Shown: positions 1-8,548, counted from the first letter of the stretch. The stretch is 64,000 nt of DNA from Paenirhizobium cremeum (GCF_022884085.1 NZ_JAGGCS010000010.1:62001-126000), one strand, 5' to 3'. Program-made: numbers and translations. The notes: a model not told the origin generated them from the letters alone.

Positions 1-967
1 GCATCTTCGAGACGACCGAGGTGACGGAAAGCAGCAGCGCGCCGCAGATCACCGAACCCGGCAGGAAGAAGCGCTGGTCCTCGCCGACCACCATGCGGGC
101 GATATGCGGACCGACGAGGCCGATGAAGCCGATGGTGCCGACGAAGGAGACCGGAATGGCTGCCAGCAGGCTGACGAGCATCATCGTTTCCAGGCGGAGC
201 CGCTTGACGTTGACGCCGAAGGAGGCTGCCTTGTCGTCGCCGAGGCGCAGCGCCGTCAGCGCCCAGGCATTGCGGGCGAAAAGCGGCACGCAGAAAACCA
301 GCACGGCGCCTGTCACCGCAACCTTGCCCCATGTCGCCTTGGTGAGCGAACCCATGGTCCAGAACACGACGGCGGCGAGCGCCTGTTCGGAGGCGAGATA
401 TTCGAGCAGCGAGAGCAGCGCGTTGAAGGTGAAGACCAGCGCGATGCCGAGCAGCACGATGGTTTCCACGGTGACGCCGCGCAGCGTCGAGACGCCGTAG
501 ATGAACAGCGACGCAGCCATCGCCATCACAAAGGCATTGATCGGGATCATGAACTGCACTGCGGTCGGGAAGATTGCGACGCCCGCCACGAGCCCGAGGG
601 CTGCGCCGAAGCCGGCGGCGGCGGAAATGCCGAGCGTGAACGGGCTCGCCAGCGGATTGGCGAGGATCGTCTGCATCTGCGCGCCCGCAAGCGAAAGACA
701 GGCGCCGACGGTGACCGCCATCAGCGCCACCGGCATGCGGATATCCCAGATCACCACCCGCAACTGGTCGCCCGCGGAGGACGGCCATAAAATGGTGGAG
801 ACGACCTCGCTCAGCGTATAGCGGGCAGGACCGAGCGCCATGTCGGCGGCGACGCTCACGAGAAGTGCGGCGACCATGAGCCCGAGGATCGTCAGACGCC
901 GGGCGGAAATCGCCCGGTACTGGCTGCGCCCCGCGGCGCTCTGCAGTGTTTCGGTGGCAACGGCCAT
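1..967 (-). CDS. FecCD-family iron/siderophore ABC permease (3' end missing)
   Basis: Inner-membrane permease of a BtuC/FecCD-type ABC importer, which passes a ferric chelate from the periplasmic binding protein to the cytoplasm. The start is ATG at 967-965. About 322 codons are visible, against a family length near 340-350, so only the C-terminal end runs off the left edge. Visible hallmarks are a cytoplasmic N-terminus followed by a first membrane segment, then the RMPVAL and GxxLSLAGAQMQTILANPLASP-type motifs of the first half, and FVGTIGFIGLVGPHIAR near the end. It overlaps the upstream binding-protein gene as TGATG, which implies translational coupling. The ATPase gene is presumably just outside the window. 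Substrate not shown by sequence. Confidence 0.93.
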   Translation of the reverse strand, partial: MAVATETLQSAAGRSQYRAISARRLTILGLMVAALLVSVAADMALGPARYTLSEVVSTILWPSSAGDQLRVVIWDIRMPVALMAVTVGACLSLAGAQMQTILANPLASPFTLGISAAAGFGAALGLVAGVAIFPTAVQFMIPINAFVMAMAASLFIYGVSTLRGVTVETIVLLGIALVFTFNALLSLLEYLASEQALAAVVFWTMGSLTKATWGKVAVTGAVLVFCVPLFARNAWALTALRLGDDKAASFGVNVKRLRLETMMLVSLLAAIPVSFVGTIGFIGLVGPHIARMVVGEDQRFFLPGSVICGALLLSVTSVVSKM

Positions 968-2100
968 CAGTTGGTTCCCTTATCGAGCGAGACGAAATAG
1001 CCGGGCTTGTAGGCGATCGGCAGGAACTTCTCGTGGAATTCCCGGAACGTCGCTTCCGGGTCCAGATCGGCGAAGAGATCCGGATGGAACCACTTGGCGA
1101 ACTGCTGGATCGGCGCGAATTCATAAGGGGCTCCGTAGAACTGGTGCCAGACGGCGTGCACCTCGCCGTCGGTTACCGCCTTGAGCCCGGAAAAGCCGCT
1201 GCGCTGCATCAGCGCCTGCAGTTTCTCTCGTGCGGCCTGCGGGTCGGCGCCGCGGCCGACATGGACGAAGCGATTGGTCTTGGATTCGGCCGCCCAGTTG
1301 GAACCGGTGGCGATGTATTGGTCCGGGTTCTGGACGATCAGTTGTTCGATGCTGATATCGCCGAAGGTCGTCTTGATGACGTCCGCGGCAATGTTGTGGC
1401 CGCCGGCGCGTTCGACCATCTCGCCGAAATTGGCCGGGCCGAAGCTGCGGCAGCAGCCGTTCTCGGCGTCGTTGCCGGGAGCGCGCTCGATGAAGACCCT
1501 GGGACGCACGAGATTGGGCTGGCTCGCGATGCGGTCCGTCACACGGGCGATCTGTTCCCGGCGAAACGCGATGAATTCCCGCGCCTTTTCCTCGCTGCCG
1601 AAGATCTCGCCGAGAAGCTCGATCGACTTTTCGCTGTTCTTCGCCGGGTCCACGCGGAAGTCGACATAGACGACCTTGATGCCGGCGGCGGCAGCCTTTT
1701 CTTCCAGCCCGCCTTCCAGCGCGCCTTTGCGCGACTCGATGTTGAGCGTCAGCACGTCGGGCGCAAGGGCGATGGCAGCTTCCAGGCTGAATGTACCGTT
1801 CGGCACGTAGCCGAAGCGGGGCAGGGTCGCAAGGGCGGGAAAGCGCTCCACATAGGCCGCGTAGCTGTCGGCGTCCTTGGTCAGGAAGTCGTCGCGCCAG
1901 CCGACGATGCGGTCGAGCATGTGCTCGCCGGTCAGCGCGGCGATGACATGGATCTGCCGGGCCTCTCCGACGAGAACGCGCTTCGCCGGCAGGTCGAGTT
2001 CGATCGTCCTGCCGGCGACGTCGGTGATGGTCTCTGCAAGGGCAGGGCTGCCCAGAAATGGAAGAAGGGCGATTATCGCCCGGGTGTATCTGGCAATCAT
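967..2100 (-). CDS. Periplasmic iron-chelate-binding protein, paralog 1
   Basis: Solute-binding protein of the same importer as the FecCD permease that follows it. 377 aa. The start at 2100 is preceded by AAGGA at suitable spacing; a longer open frame upstream overlaps the next gene and is rejected. A signal peptide ends near residue 22 (SPALA-E). The mature part begins with ITDVAGRTIEL, the usual opening of FepB/BtuF-type proteins. A Cys-Cys pair lies at residues 216-217 (ENGCCRSFG). It is clearly homologous along its length to the upstream gene product, sharing IERA/MERA, NFG, NPDQ, GSNW, HQFY and HPDLFADLDPEATF blocks, so the two arose by duplication. The ligand (siderophore, haem or other ferric chelate) cannot be read from sequence. 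Confidence 0.88.
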   Translation of the reverse strand: MIARYTRAIIALLPFLGSPALAETITDVAGRTIELDLPAKRVLVGEARQIHVIAALTGEHMLDRIVGWRDDFLTKDADSYAAYVERFPALATLPRFGYVPNGTFSLEAAIALAPDVLTLNIESRKGALEGGLEEKAAAAGIKVVYVDFRVDPAKNSEKSIELLGEIFGSEEKAREFIAFRREQIARVTDRIASQPNLVRPRVFIERAPGNDAENGCCRSFGPANFGEMVERAGGHNIAADVIKTTFGDISIEQLIVQNPDQYIATGSNWAAESKTNRFVHVGRGADPQAAREKLQALMQRSGFSGLKAVTDGEVHAVWHQFYGAPYEFAPIQQFAKWFHPDLFADLDPEATFREFHEKFLPIAYKPGYFVSLDKGTN

Positions 2101-2159
2101 TCGTATCGTCCTTGGGGAAGCGGCCGGCAGATGGTTTCCGCCGGCCTTTCCGTTCTGGC

Positions 2160-3299
2160 TTAGAGGCCGGCCTTCAGCGAGGCGAAGTAACCGGTGTGAT
2201 AGGCGACCGGCAGGAAGCGTTCGTGCAGTTCCTTGAACGTGGCTTCCGGATCGAGATCGGCAAACAGGTCCGGATGCAGCCACTTCGCGATCTGCTGGAC
2301 GGCGACGAACTGGTAGGGGCTGTTGTAGAACTGGTGCCAGATGGCGTGGACATTGCCCTCGGTAACCGCCTTGATGCCGGTGAAGGCCGGGCGCTTCATC
2401 AGGGCTGCGAGTTTTTCCTCGGCCTTGGCCTTGTCTGCGCCGGGGCCGACGCCCACCCAGGCGCCGCCCGGAACGTAGAGTTCCCAGTTGGAGCCCGTGA
2501 CGATCACCTGATCCGGGTTGGACGCGATGATCTGCTCCGGATTGACCGCACCGAAGGTGCCGGGGATGATGTCCTTGGCCATATTGATGCCGCCGGCGAG
2601 TTCGACCATCTTGCCGAAGTTCTCGTTGCCGAAGGACATGCAGCAATCTTCGGAATAACCGCCGGCGCGTTCCATGAACACCACCGGCTTCTTCAGGTCG
2701 CCGGCCTTGGCGAGCGTATCGGTGACACGGGCGAGTTGCTCGTCGTGGAACTTCACGAATTCCTCGGCGCGCGCTTCCTTGCCGAACAGCTTGCCGATGA
2801 TGCGCATGGATTCGTCGGTGTGCTGCATCGGCTTTTCGCGGAAGTCGATATAGACCAGCGGAATGCCGACCTTGGCGAGCTTTTCGATATAGCCGCTTTC
2901 CTCGGTCGCGGACTTCGCCTCCGTGTTCATGATGATGACGTCCGGCTTCAGCGCGACTGCCTGCTCGATGTCGAACGTGCCGTCCTTCATCCCGCCGAAG
3001 GTCGGGATCTTCGCCATTTCCGGGAATTTCTGGAGATAGATGTTGTAGCCGTCGAGGTCGGCCTTCTGGAAGTCGTCGCGCCAGCCGACGACGCGCTTGA
3101 ACGGTGCATCCGTGTCGAGAGCGCCGGTGAAATAGATCTGGCGACCTTCGCCGAGGATGACCCGCTCCACGGGAACGTTGACTTCGACTTCACGACCCGT
3201 GATGTCCTTGATCTTGATTGTCTCACCCGCTTCGGCGATACCCGAAAAAAGCGCAAGCGAAATCGTGGCGGCGGCGGCCACCCTGTTCAAATGGAGCAC
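2160..3299 (-). CDS. Periplasmic iron-chelate-binding protein, paralog 2
   Basis: Second solute-binding protein of the locus, 379 aa. I choose the GTG at 3299 because AGGAG lies eight bases before it and it gives a clean signal peptide (cleavage near GIAEA-G). The ATG at 3329 would put extra residues in front of the signal. The mature protein opens with IKIKDITGREVEV and carries a Cys-Cys pair at about residues 219-220 (EDCCMSFG), matching the pair in the downstream paralog. Its promoter region holds a perfect TGA-N9-TCA operator, so iron repression through RirA is likely. Two binding proteins serving one permease suggests two related ligands or one redundant copy. Confidence 0.88.
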   Translation of the reverse strand: MLHLNRVAAAATISLALFSGIAEAGETIKIKDITGREVEVNVPVERVILGEGRQIYFTGALDTDAPFKRVVGWRDDFQKADLDGYNIYLQKFPEMAKIPTFGGMKDGTFDIEQAVALKPDVIIMNTEAKSATEESGYIEKLAKVGIPLVYIDFREKPMQHTDESMRIIGKLFGKEARAEEFVKFHDEQLARVTDTLAKAGDLKKPVVFMERAGGYSEDCCMSFGNENFGKMVELAGGINMAKDIIPGTFGAVNPEQIIASNPDQVIVTGSNWELYVPGGAWVGVGPGADKAKAEEKLAALMKRPAFTGIKAVTEGNVHAIWHQFYNSPYQFVAVQQIAKWLHPDLFADLDPEATFKELHERFLPVAYHTGYFASLKAGL

Positions 3300-3345
3300 G
3301 TCGTCCTCTCCTGTGCAGTGGAATTCCAAGCGATCTATTATTTTA

Positions 3346-3360
3346 TGACTTTCATAGTCA
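3346..3360. promoter_or_regulatory. Iron-responsive operator (RirA-type IRO box)
   Basis: TGACTTTCATAGTCA, a perfect TGA-N9-TCA dyad with five-base arms (TGACT/AGTCA), lies between the divergent binding-protein gene (start 3299) and methyltransferase gene (start 3402). The TGA-N9-TCA form is the established RirA/iron-responsive operator of rhizobia. Its central position suggests it represses both genes when iron is sufficient. Confidence 0.78.
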
Positions 3361-3401
3361 ACTAATATCTTTTAGAAAGCTTCCAATGTCACTCATATTT
3401 C

Positions 3402-4223
3402 ATGGGAAATGCCGAAATGCAGACCGCTGCAGCCCTTTCGAACCACGATCTTCGCGACGAAATCAAAGCCTACTGGTCGCTGCGGGCAGAGACCTTCGAC
3501 AGCCAGCCCGGCCATGAGATTTTCTCGGAAGAGGAGCGTGCCGCCTGGCATTCGCTGCTGCGCAGACATCTGGGCGATGGCGAGGGCAGGCAGGCGCTCG
3601 ATCTCGCCTGCGGCACGGCCGTCGTCTCCCATCTTCTCGATGACCTTGGCTTCAGGGTGACGGGCATGGACTGGGCGGAACCGATGCTCGAAAGGGCGCG
3701 CGCCAAGGCGAAAACCCGTGGACGGCAGATCCGTTTCCTGATGGGGGATGCGGAAAATACCATGGAGGCCGATGCGTCCTACGACGTCGTCACCAACCGG
3801 CATCTGGTCTGGACGCTGGTCGATCCGCTCGCCGCCTTCCGCGAATGGCATCGGGTGCTGAAGCCGGGTGGGAAGCTGCTGGTGGTCGACGGCGATTTCG
3901 TCAATCCCGGTCTGGTCGCGAAGCTTGCCAAGCGCCTGGCCGTCATGGTTTCCCGCTTCACAGGAGAAAGCGGCAAGCCGCAGAACGGGCCGGCGACCGG
4001 GGCGATGACCGAGACCCACCAGAGCATCCTCTCCCGCGTCTATTTCTCGCAAGGCGCGCGCGCCGAAGCGGTGGCCGACCTGCTGCGGCAGGCCGGTTTC
4101 TCGACCGTCACGATCGACACCGACATGCGGGCGATCCACCGCACGCAGAAGAAGAATTTCAGTTTCCTGAAGGGCCTCGAACGCGCCACCCAGCACCGCT
4201 ACGCCATCTGCGCGGTGAAGTGA
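3402..4223 (+). CDS. Class I SAM-dependent methyltransferase, iron-locus linked
   Basis: Methyltransferase of the UbiE/Methyltransf_11 type, 273 aa. Motif I is ALDLACGTAVV at residues 65-75, the acidic motif II is around GMDWAEPML, and VLKPGGKLLVVDGDF follows at mid-length. It diverges from the two iron-binding-protein genes, and an iron-responsive operator sits 41 bases before the start. There is no clear ribosome binding site before 3402; the ATG at 3417 is an alternative that shortens the protein by five residues. The substrate is unknown. The context suggests it methylates the chelator handled by the importer, or a cofactor made under iron limitation; that is inference. It could also be an unrelated housekeeping enzyme. 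Confidence 0.85.
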   Translation: MGNAEMQTAAALSNHDLRDEIKAYWSLRAETFDSQPGHEIFSEEERAAWHSLLRRHLGDGEGRQALDLACGTAVVSHLLDDLGFRVTGMDWAEPMLERARAKAKTRGRQIRFLMGDAENTMEADASYDVVTNRHLVWTLVDPLAAFREWHRVLKPGGKLLVVDGDFVNPGLVAKLAKRLAVMVSRFTGESGKPQNGPATGAMTETHQSILSRVYFSQGARAEAVADLLRQAGFSTVTIDTDMRAIHRTQKKNFSFLKGLERATQHRYAICAVK

Positions 4224-4242
4224 GGGGGCTGGCGTGCTGACA

Positions 4243-4259
4243 GCGTTCGAAACGAACGC
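4243..4259. terminator. Possible bidirectional terminator hairpin
   Basis: GCGTTCG-AAA-CGAACGC is a perfect seven-base stem with a three-base loop, between the convergent ends of the methyltransferase and DUF982 genes. It has no strong T-tract, so termination is only plausible. Confidence 0.4.
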
Positions 4260-4268
4260 CGGCGCAGT

Positions 4269-4514
4269 TTACTTCTTGATGGCGATCCCGGCTTCCACTG
4301 CGGCGGCGATGAAGGCCTGGCGGGCATCCTCATCGGTCTTCTTGCCGGCCTGAACGGCGGCGCAGACCAGAAGGGCGCGGTCGAGCGCCGGACCTTCCTC
4401 GGTCGGCCAGTCCTCGATCATCGCCCAGGAGGCGGCTTCCGTGGTGTCGATCGTGACGTCGCTGCCGTCCTCGCCGAGCGCGAGAATGACGGGATTTTTC
4501 CAGGGCTTGTTCAT
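4269..4514 (-). CDS. DUF982 family protein
   Basis: Small cytoplasmic protein of 81 aa matching the DUF982 family, which is common and often multi-copy in rhizobia and has no established function. The start at 4514 begins MNKPWKNPV; an open frame continues far upstream but has no suitable start and overlaps the next gene. The sequence follows the family pattern: an N-terminal beta-rich part (NPVILALGEDGSDVTI), a central AASWAMIEDWP segment and a C-terminal helix (ARQAFIAAAVEAGI). It sits between a methyltransferase facing it and the trans-aconitate methyltransferase gene on the same strand, 68 bases upstream. Confidence 0.8.
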   Translation of the reverse strand: MNKPWKNPVILALGEDGSDVTIDTTEAASWAMIEDWPTEEGPALDRALLVCAAVQAGKKTDEDARQAFIAAAVEAGIAIKK

Positions 4515-4582
4515 CGGGCATGCTTTCGAAATGGGATGGGCGACCGGTCGCTCTTCGGGCGTCGAAGCGCTTCTTACACAAG

Positions 4583-5353
4583 TTACGCCTTTACCGCCAC
4601 GACGAAGAAGCGCGGAAATTTCAGGAGCACCCGGCCGTCGGCCATGGGCGGATAGGCCTGCCTGATGCGGCCGGTATAGTCGGCGAGGAAGGCGGCCTCG
4701 TTTTCGGCCCCCGCCATAGCGAGATAGGGGCGAAGCCCGGTGCCCTTCACCCATTCGACGATCGCCTCGGCATTGGCCATGGGGTGATAGTAGATTGTGT
4801 GCCAGACATCGACGCGGGCAGCTTTCGGCGACAGGCGTTCCATGTAGCTGGCAGGCGAGGGCAGCAGCGCGCGCCGCAGGCACCCTCCGGCGAAGGAGCC
4901 CTTCCATGGCCCGGCAGCGCCCGTTTCCTCCATCAGGAGATGGGTCGGCTGGTCGAGATTGTCGGGCATCTGCACGGCGAGCACGCCGCCGGGCGCCAGA
5001 TGATCCATGAGGCGCGCGAGCAGCGACAGGTGGTCCGGCAGCCATTGGAAGACGGCATTGGCATAGAGGACATCAGCGGGCTGCGGCGGCATCCATCTGG
5101 CAAGGTCTGCCTGAAGGAAAGACGTACCGGGCAGCCGCTTGCGCGCCTTGGCCAGCATGTCGTCGTCGCTGTCCAGCCCGGTGACGGCAGCCTTGCCGAA
5201 CCGTTCGATCAGAAGCTCGGTCGAATTGCCGGGGCCACAGCCGAGGTCGTACACCCGGCCGGCCTCGCCAGGCGGCACCTGTGCAAGGAGATCGCGGGCG
5301 GGACGGGTGCGTTCATCCTCGAACTTCAGATATTGCTCGGCCGACCATGCCAT
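4583..5353 (-). CDS. tam: Trans-aconitate 2-methyltransferase
   Basis: Cytoplasmic SAM-dependent enzyme that monomethylates trans-aconitate, an inhibitory by-product of the TCA cycle. 256 aa, the usual size. Family marks are the opening [24 protein letters not shown]-binding motif DLGCGPG at residues 36-42, the [12 protein letters not shown] block, and [12 protein letters not shown]. The C-terminal [11 protein letters not shown] is also typical. The gene is on the minus strand, followed by DUF982 and preceded by a haloacid dehalogenase gene about 50 bases away, so the three may be co-transcribed. Identification rests on recognised motifs. Confidence 0.9.
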   Translation of the reverse strand: MAWSAEQYLKFEDERTRPARDLLAQVPPGEAGRVYDLGCGPGNSTELLIERFGKAAVTGLDSDDDMLAKARKRLPGTSFLQADLARWMPPQPADVLYANAVFQWLPDHLSLLARLMDHLAPGGVLAVQMPDNLDQPTHLLMEETGAAGPWKGSFAGGCLRRALLPSPASYMERLSPKAARVDVWHTIYYHPMANAEAIVEWVKGTGLRPYLAMAGAENEAAFLADYTGRIRQAYPPMADGRVLLKFPRFFVVAVKA

Positions 5354-5406
5354 GGCGTGCTCCCTGAAACGTCGTTACAGACCTCTGGCAGATCCTCGCG
5401 ATGATC

Positions 5407-6060
5407 TCATGACGGCAGGCTTTCCAGCGATGGCAGGATGAGATCCGGTCCGTGATCGGCATATTCGTCCGGCAGCCCGGCGCGGTTGATCCAGACCGTG
5501 CGGAAACCGAACTTCTTCGCGCCGGCGATGTCCCAGCGGTTGGACGACTGGAAGGAGACGGCATGGGGATAGAGCCGGTAGCCGGTCGTCACCATGTCAT
5601 AGACCTGCGGCGCCGTCTTGTAGGCGCGGATCGCATCGACCGAGAAGACGTCGTCGATCACCGTGTCCAGCGCGGCGTTCTTCACCGCGGCCGCCAGCAT
5701 GTCGGGCGAGCCGTTGGAAAGGATCGCGATCTTCGCGCCCTGGCTCTTGAGGCTTCTCAGCACGGCCGGCACTTCCGGATAGCAGTCGAGTTTCCAGTAG
5801 GCCGAAAGCAGGTCGGCGCGCAGCGACCGGTCGACCTCGGGCATCCGGGCGAAGGTGTAGTCGAGCGCTTCTTCCGTGAGTTTCCAGAAATCGCGATAGC
5901 TGCCCATCAGCGTGCGCACCCAGGAATATTCGAGCTGCTTGGCTCGCCACATTTCGGAAAAGCGCTGATGCTCGGGGCCGGCCCGTTCGGCATGGTGGCG
6001 CACGGCGGCGTGCACGTCGAACAGGGTGCCATAGGCGTCGAAGACGAAGGCTGCGGTCAT
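5407..6060 (-). CDS. Haloacid dehalogenase, type II
   Basis: HAD-superfamily hydrolase of the (S)-2-haloacid dehalogenase group, which removes halide from short 2-haloalkanoic acids through an aspartyl ester. 217 aa. The nucleophile is Asp8 in VFDAYGTLFD. Motif II is LSNGSPDML, and the conserved Lys and Ser-Ser-Asn block follow (AYKTAPQVYDM, SFQSSNRWDIAGAKKFGF). The TVWINRAG block near the end is also diagnostic. The physiological substrate may not be halogenated, since many family members are assigned by homology only. About 270 bases of non-coding sequence separate it from the divergent aminotransferase gene. Confidence 0.88.
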   Translation of the reverse strand: MTAAFVFDAYGTLFDVHAAVRHHAERAGPEHQRFSEMWRAKQLEYSWVRTLMGSYRDFWKLTEEALDYTFARMPEVDRSLRADLLSAYWKLDCYPEVPAVLRSLKSQGAKIAILSNGSPDMLAAAVKNAALDTVIDDVFSVDAIRAYKTAPQVYDMVTTGYRLYPHAVSFQSSNRWDIAGAKKFGFRTVWINRAGLPDEYADHGPDLILPSLESLPS

Positions 6061-6328
6061 TTTTCCCCCACTTGGCGTTCCCTCCGCCGGATCGGATGGA
6101 TGGCATGCGCCGGATTATGCCACGCCGCGGCGGCAGCGCGAAAGCGCGCAAACGATCACTATTTTTGATCGACTTATTTGACAAGCTGTTGATTCAACGA
6201 AAAGATCTTGCGCGGAAAAAAGCCTTGGCCACGGATTGTTGCCATTTGGGTTGCGGGGGGGAGTTTGTCCTTGACCTTGAGGCTTCGCACGCCCTTGATG
6301 GCTGCAACGACAAGAACAGGAGTCCGCC

Positions 6329-7216
6329 ATGGCCGTCGATACTTCCGCCCGCACCACCACCTGGACCTATGTTGATGGAGACTGGATCGCTGGCAATCCG
6401 CCGCTGATCGGGCCGGTGTCGCATGCCATGTGGCTCGGATCGACGGTGTTCGATGGCGCCCGCTGGTTCGACGGCATCGCGCCGGATCTCGACCAGCACT
6501 GCCAGCGCGTCAACCGTTCCGCCGTCGCCATGGGCATGAAGGCGACGATGCCGGCCGAGGACATCGAGAAGCTCGCCTGGGAGGGCATCGGCAAGTTCGA
6601 CGGCAAGACGGCGATCTACATCAAGCCGATGTACTGGGCCGAGCATGGCGCGCCTTTCTCGGTCGTCGCCGCCGATCCGGAATCGACCCGTTTCGCCCTT
6701 TGCCTGTTCGAGGCGCCGATGAACACGGCGAAGCCGTCGTCGCTGACGCTCTCCTCCTTCCGTCGTCCGACGCCGGAATGCGCCATGACGGGCGCCAAGA
6801 CCGGCAGCCTCTATCCGAATTCCGGCCGCATGCTGCACGAGGCCCACAGCCGCGGCTTCGACAATGCGCTGGTGCGCGACATGAACGGCAATGTCGCCGA
6901 AACGGCCTCCTCCAACGTCTTCATGGTCAGGGACGGCGTGGTCATGACCCCGGTTGCCAACGGCACCTTCCTTGCCGGCATCACGCGCGCCCGCGTCATC
7001 GGCCTCCTGCGACAGGCCGGTTTCGACGTGCGCGAGATGACGCTCTCGGTCGAGGATTTCATGAATGCCGATGAGGTCTTCACCACCGGCAACTATTCGA
7101 AGGTCATTCCGGTCATCCGCCTCGACGACCGCCGGTTCCAGGAAGGTCCGGTCGCCCGCAAGGCGCTCGATCTTTACATGGATTGGGCGCGCTCGACCCA
7201 CGGCACCGACGGCTGA
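6329..7216 (+). CDS. ilvE: Branched-chain amino acid aminotransferase
   Basis: PLP enzyme of fold type IV that interconverts Val/Leu/Ile and their 2-oxo acids. 295 aa. The PLP lysine is Lys157 in MTGAKTGSLYPNS. Other marks are the N-terminal WLGSTVFDGARWFDG block, VAETASSNVFMV and EVFTTGNYSKVIPV. The start is ATG at 6329, about five bases after an AGGAG-like stretch. It stands alone, with its own 268-base upstream region divergent from the dehalogenase gene. The family also includes D-amino acid transaminases and aminodeoxychorismate lyase; the FDGARWFDG and TTGNYSK blocks favour a rhizobial branched-chain enzyme. Confidence 0.88.
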   Translation: MAVDTSARTTTWTYVDGDWIAGNPPLIGPVSHAMWLGSTVFDGARWFDGIAPDLDQHCQRVNRSAVAMGMKATMPAEDIEKLAWEGIGKFDGKTAIYIKPMYWAEHGAPFSVVAADPESTRFALCLFEAPMNTAKPSSLTLSSFRRPTPECAMTGAKTGSLYPNSGRMLHEAHSRGFDNALVRDMNGNVAETASSNVFMVRDGVVMTPVANGTFLAGITRARVIGLLRQAGFDVREMTLSVEDFMNADEVFTTGNYSKVIPVIRLDDRRFQEGPVARKALDLYMDWARSTHGTDG

Positions 7217-7235
7217 AACACCCTATGCCGGCGGC

Positions 7236-7255
7236 GGGAGTGGCGGTTCACTCCC
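7236..7255. terminator. Possible terminator hairpin after ilvE
   Basis: GGGAGTG-GCGGTT-CACTCCC is a seven-base stem between the convergent ilvE and SURF1 ends. It overlaps the SURF1 stop codon and lacks a T-tract, so support is weak. Confidence 0.3.
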
Positions 7256-8030
7256 ACTCTTCGTCGTCTGCTTCGTATTCCGCCGGCCTGGCGCGGCTTC
7301 TGCCGAAGACGCCTTCGAACCGCAGGAAGATGCCGTACATGAAGAGCGTCATGGCGGCCATGGCGAACCATGTGATTGCGTAGGAAAGATGGGTGTTGCG
7401 GAAACGGACCACGGTCATGCCGCCGCGCGGCCAGGCCTTCGGGTCCGACCCGGCGCTCTCGTCGACGAAATAGGGAGCTGCCGGAGCAAGCCCGAGCGCC
7501 TGCGTGATCGAGCCGATGTCGCGGCGATACCACTTGCGTTGCGCCGGGTTGTTGGCGCGTGAAAACAGCCAGCCGCGATCTTCGGACATCCTGAGCAGGC
7601 CTTCGACGGTGACCACCCCCTGGGGCGGCGTGCGCTTGGCGGGGTCCTTCAGTTCCTCCGGCACGAAACCGCGATTGACCATGACCACCGTGCCGTCGTC
7701 GCGCTTGAGCGGCGTCAGCACCCAGTAGCCGGGGCCGAGAATGGTCGGTGTGTAGATCTGCACCTCGTCCTCGTTGAGGAAGGTGCCGGTCAGCGTGACG
7801 CGCCGGTATTCGTCCGCCTCCTGCGTGATCGAGCCCCAGCTGTCCGGTCCGGGCGCTGGCGTGGCGGGCGCCGCGACGCGGGCGTCGACCCTGTGGATGA
7901 TATCCATTTTCCAGAACAGGCGCTCTATCTGCCAGGCGCCGAGCGAGACGAAGCCGACCGTCAGCAGGGCGGCGATCGCTGAGACGATCAGGAAGCGTGG
8001 GCGAGTGATGAGCGAGCGACGATCGGCCAT
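7248..8030 (-). CDS. SURF1-family cytochrome oxidase assembly protein
   Basis: Inner-membrane assembly factor of the SURF1/Shy1 family, 260 aa. Two membrane segments flank a periplasmic domain: one near residues 12-33 and one near 215-235 (SYAITWFAMAAMTLFMYGIF). Family marks are LGAWQIERLFWK after the first helix, GYWVLTPL, VMVNRGFVP, and the NTHLSYAITWF block. It is the last gene of the cyoABCD unit, 56 bases after cyoD. SURF1 is best known for haem insertion into aa3-type oxidases; its place here ties it to a quinol oxidase, as also seen in other alphaproteobacterial cyo operons. The acidic C-terminal tail (EADDEEWE) is unremarkable. Confidence 0.92.
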   Translation of the reverse strand: MADRRSLITRPRFLIVSAIAALLTVGFVSLGAWQIERLFWKMDIIHRVDARVAAPATPAPGPDSWGSITQEADEYRRVTLTGTFLNEDEVQIYTPTILGPGYWVLTPLKRDDGTVVMVNRGFVPEELKDPAKRTPPQGVVTVEGLLRMSEDRGWLFSRANNPAQRKWYRRDIGSITQALGLAPAAPYFVDESAGSDPKAWPRGGMTVVRFRNTHLSYAITWFAMAAMTLFMYGIFLRFEGVFGRSRARPAEYEADDEEWE

Positions 8031-8057
8031 GGCAAAAGCGGTCCTGGGAAACGAAAC

Positions 8058-8076
8058 GGGCGCCCGTCAGGCGCCC
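8058..8076 (-). terminator. Hairpin between cyoD and SURF1 gene
   Basis: A seven-base perfect stem (GGGCGCC/GGCGCCC) with a five-base loop just after the cyoD stop, followed on the minus strand by GTTTCGTTTC. It may attenuate transcription into the SURF1 gene. Confidence 0.45.
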
Positions 8077-8086
8077 GCAGGTGTCG

Positions 8087-8548
8087 TCAATGCGTCTGAT
8101 GCTCGGCGCCGGGCTCCGGCGCGATGCCGGAGGCCTCGCCGTCGCTCATCAGCTGCTGCATCGCATCGTCGCCCATGGGCATCATGTTGGCGTTCATATT
8201 GTGCATGACCCAGAGCGAACCCGCCAGCACGATCATCAGGATGATGACGGTCAGCATGGTGGACGACATCGTCCAGCCTTCTTCCTGATTGTTGTTGAGG
8301 TGCAGGAAGTAGACGAGATGAACGACGATCTGCGCCGCGCCGAGGCCCATGATGATGGCGATCAGCGCCGTCCTGCTCATCTCGACTTCGGCCATGACCA
8401 GGCCGAAGGGAATGATGGTCAGGATCGCGGCCAGCGCGAAACCGATCATCAGGGTCGAGAGGCTGCCATGGCCGCCGTGGCTGCCGTGATCGCCGTGGGC
8501 GTCATGGGCGTGGTCCGCATGAGCGGTGTTGTGGCCGTGTGTGCTCAT
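8087..8548 (-). CDS. cyoD: Cytochrome o ubiquinol oxidase subunit IV, His-rich N-terminus
   Basis: Small membrane subunit of the bo3-type quinol oxidase. 153 aa, longer than the roughly 110 aa of the E. coli protein. The start at 8548 overlaps the cyoC stop as ATGA. Three membrane segments follow a histidine-rich N-terminal stretch (residues 4-28 contain about ten His within [13 protein letters not shown]-like repeats). Conserved CyoD sequence includes [17 protein letters not shown] and [10 protein letters not shown]. The extra C-terminal tail (from about residue 120) is Met/His-containing. The His-rich stretch could bind metal, perhaps helping copper supply, but that is inference. Confidence 0.92.
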   Translation of the reverse strand: MSTHGHNTAHADHAHDAHGDHGSHGGHGSLSTLMIGFALAAILTIIPFGLVMAEVEMSRTALIAIIMGLGAAQIVVHLVYFLHLNNNQEEGWTMSSTMLTVIILMIVLAGSLWVMHNMNANMMPMGDDAMQQLMSDGEASGIAPEPGAEHQTH

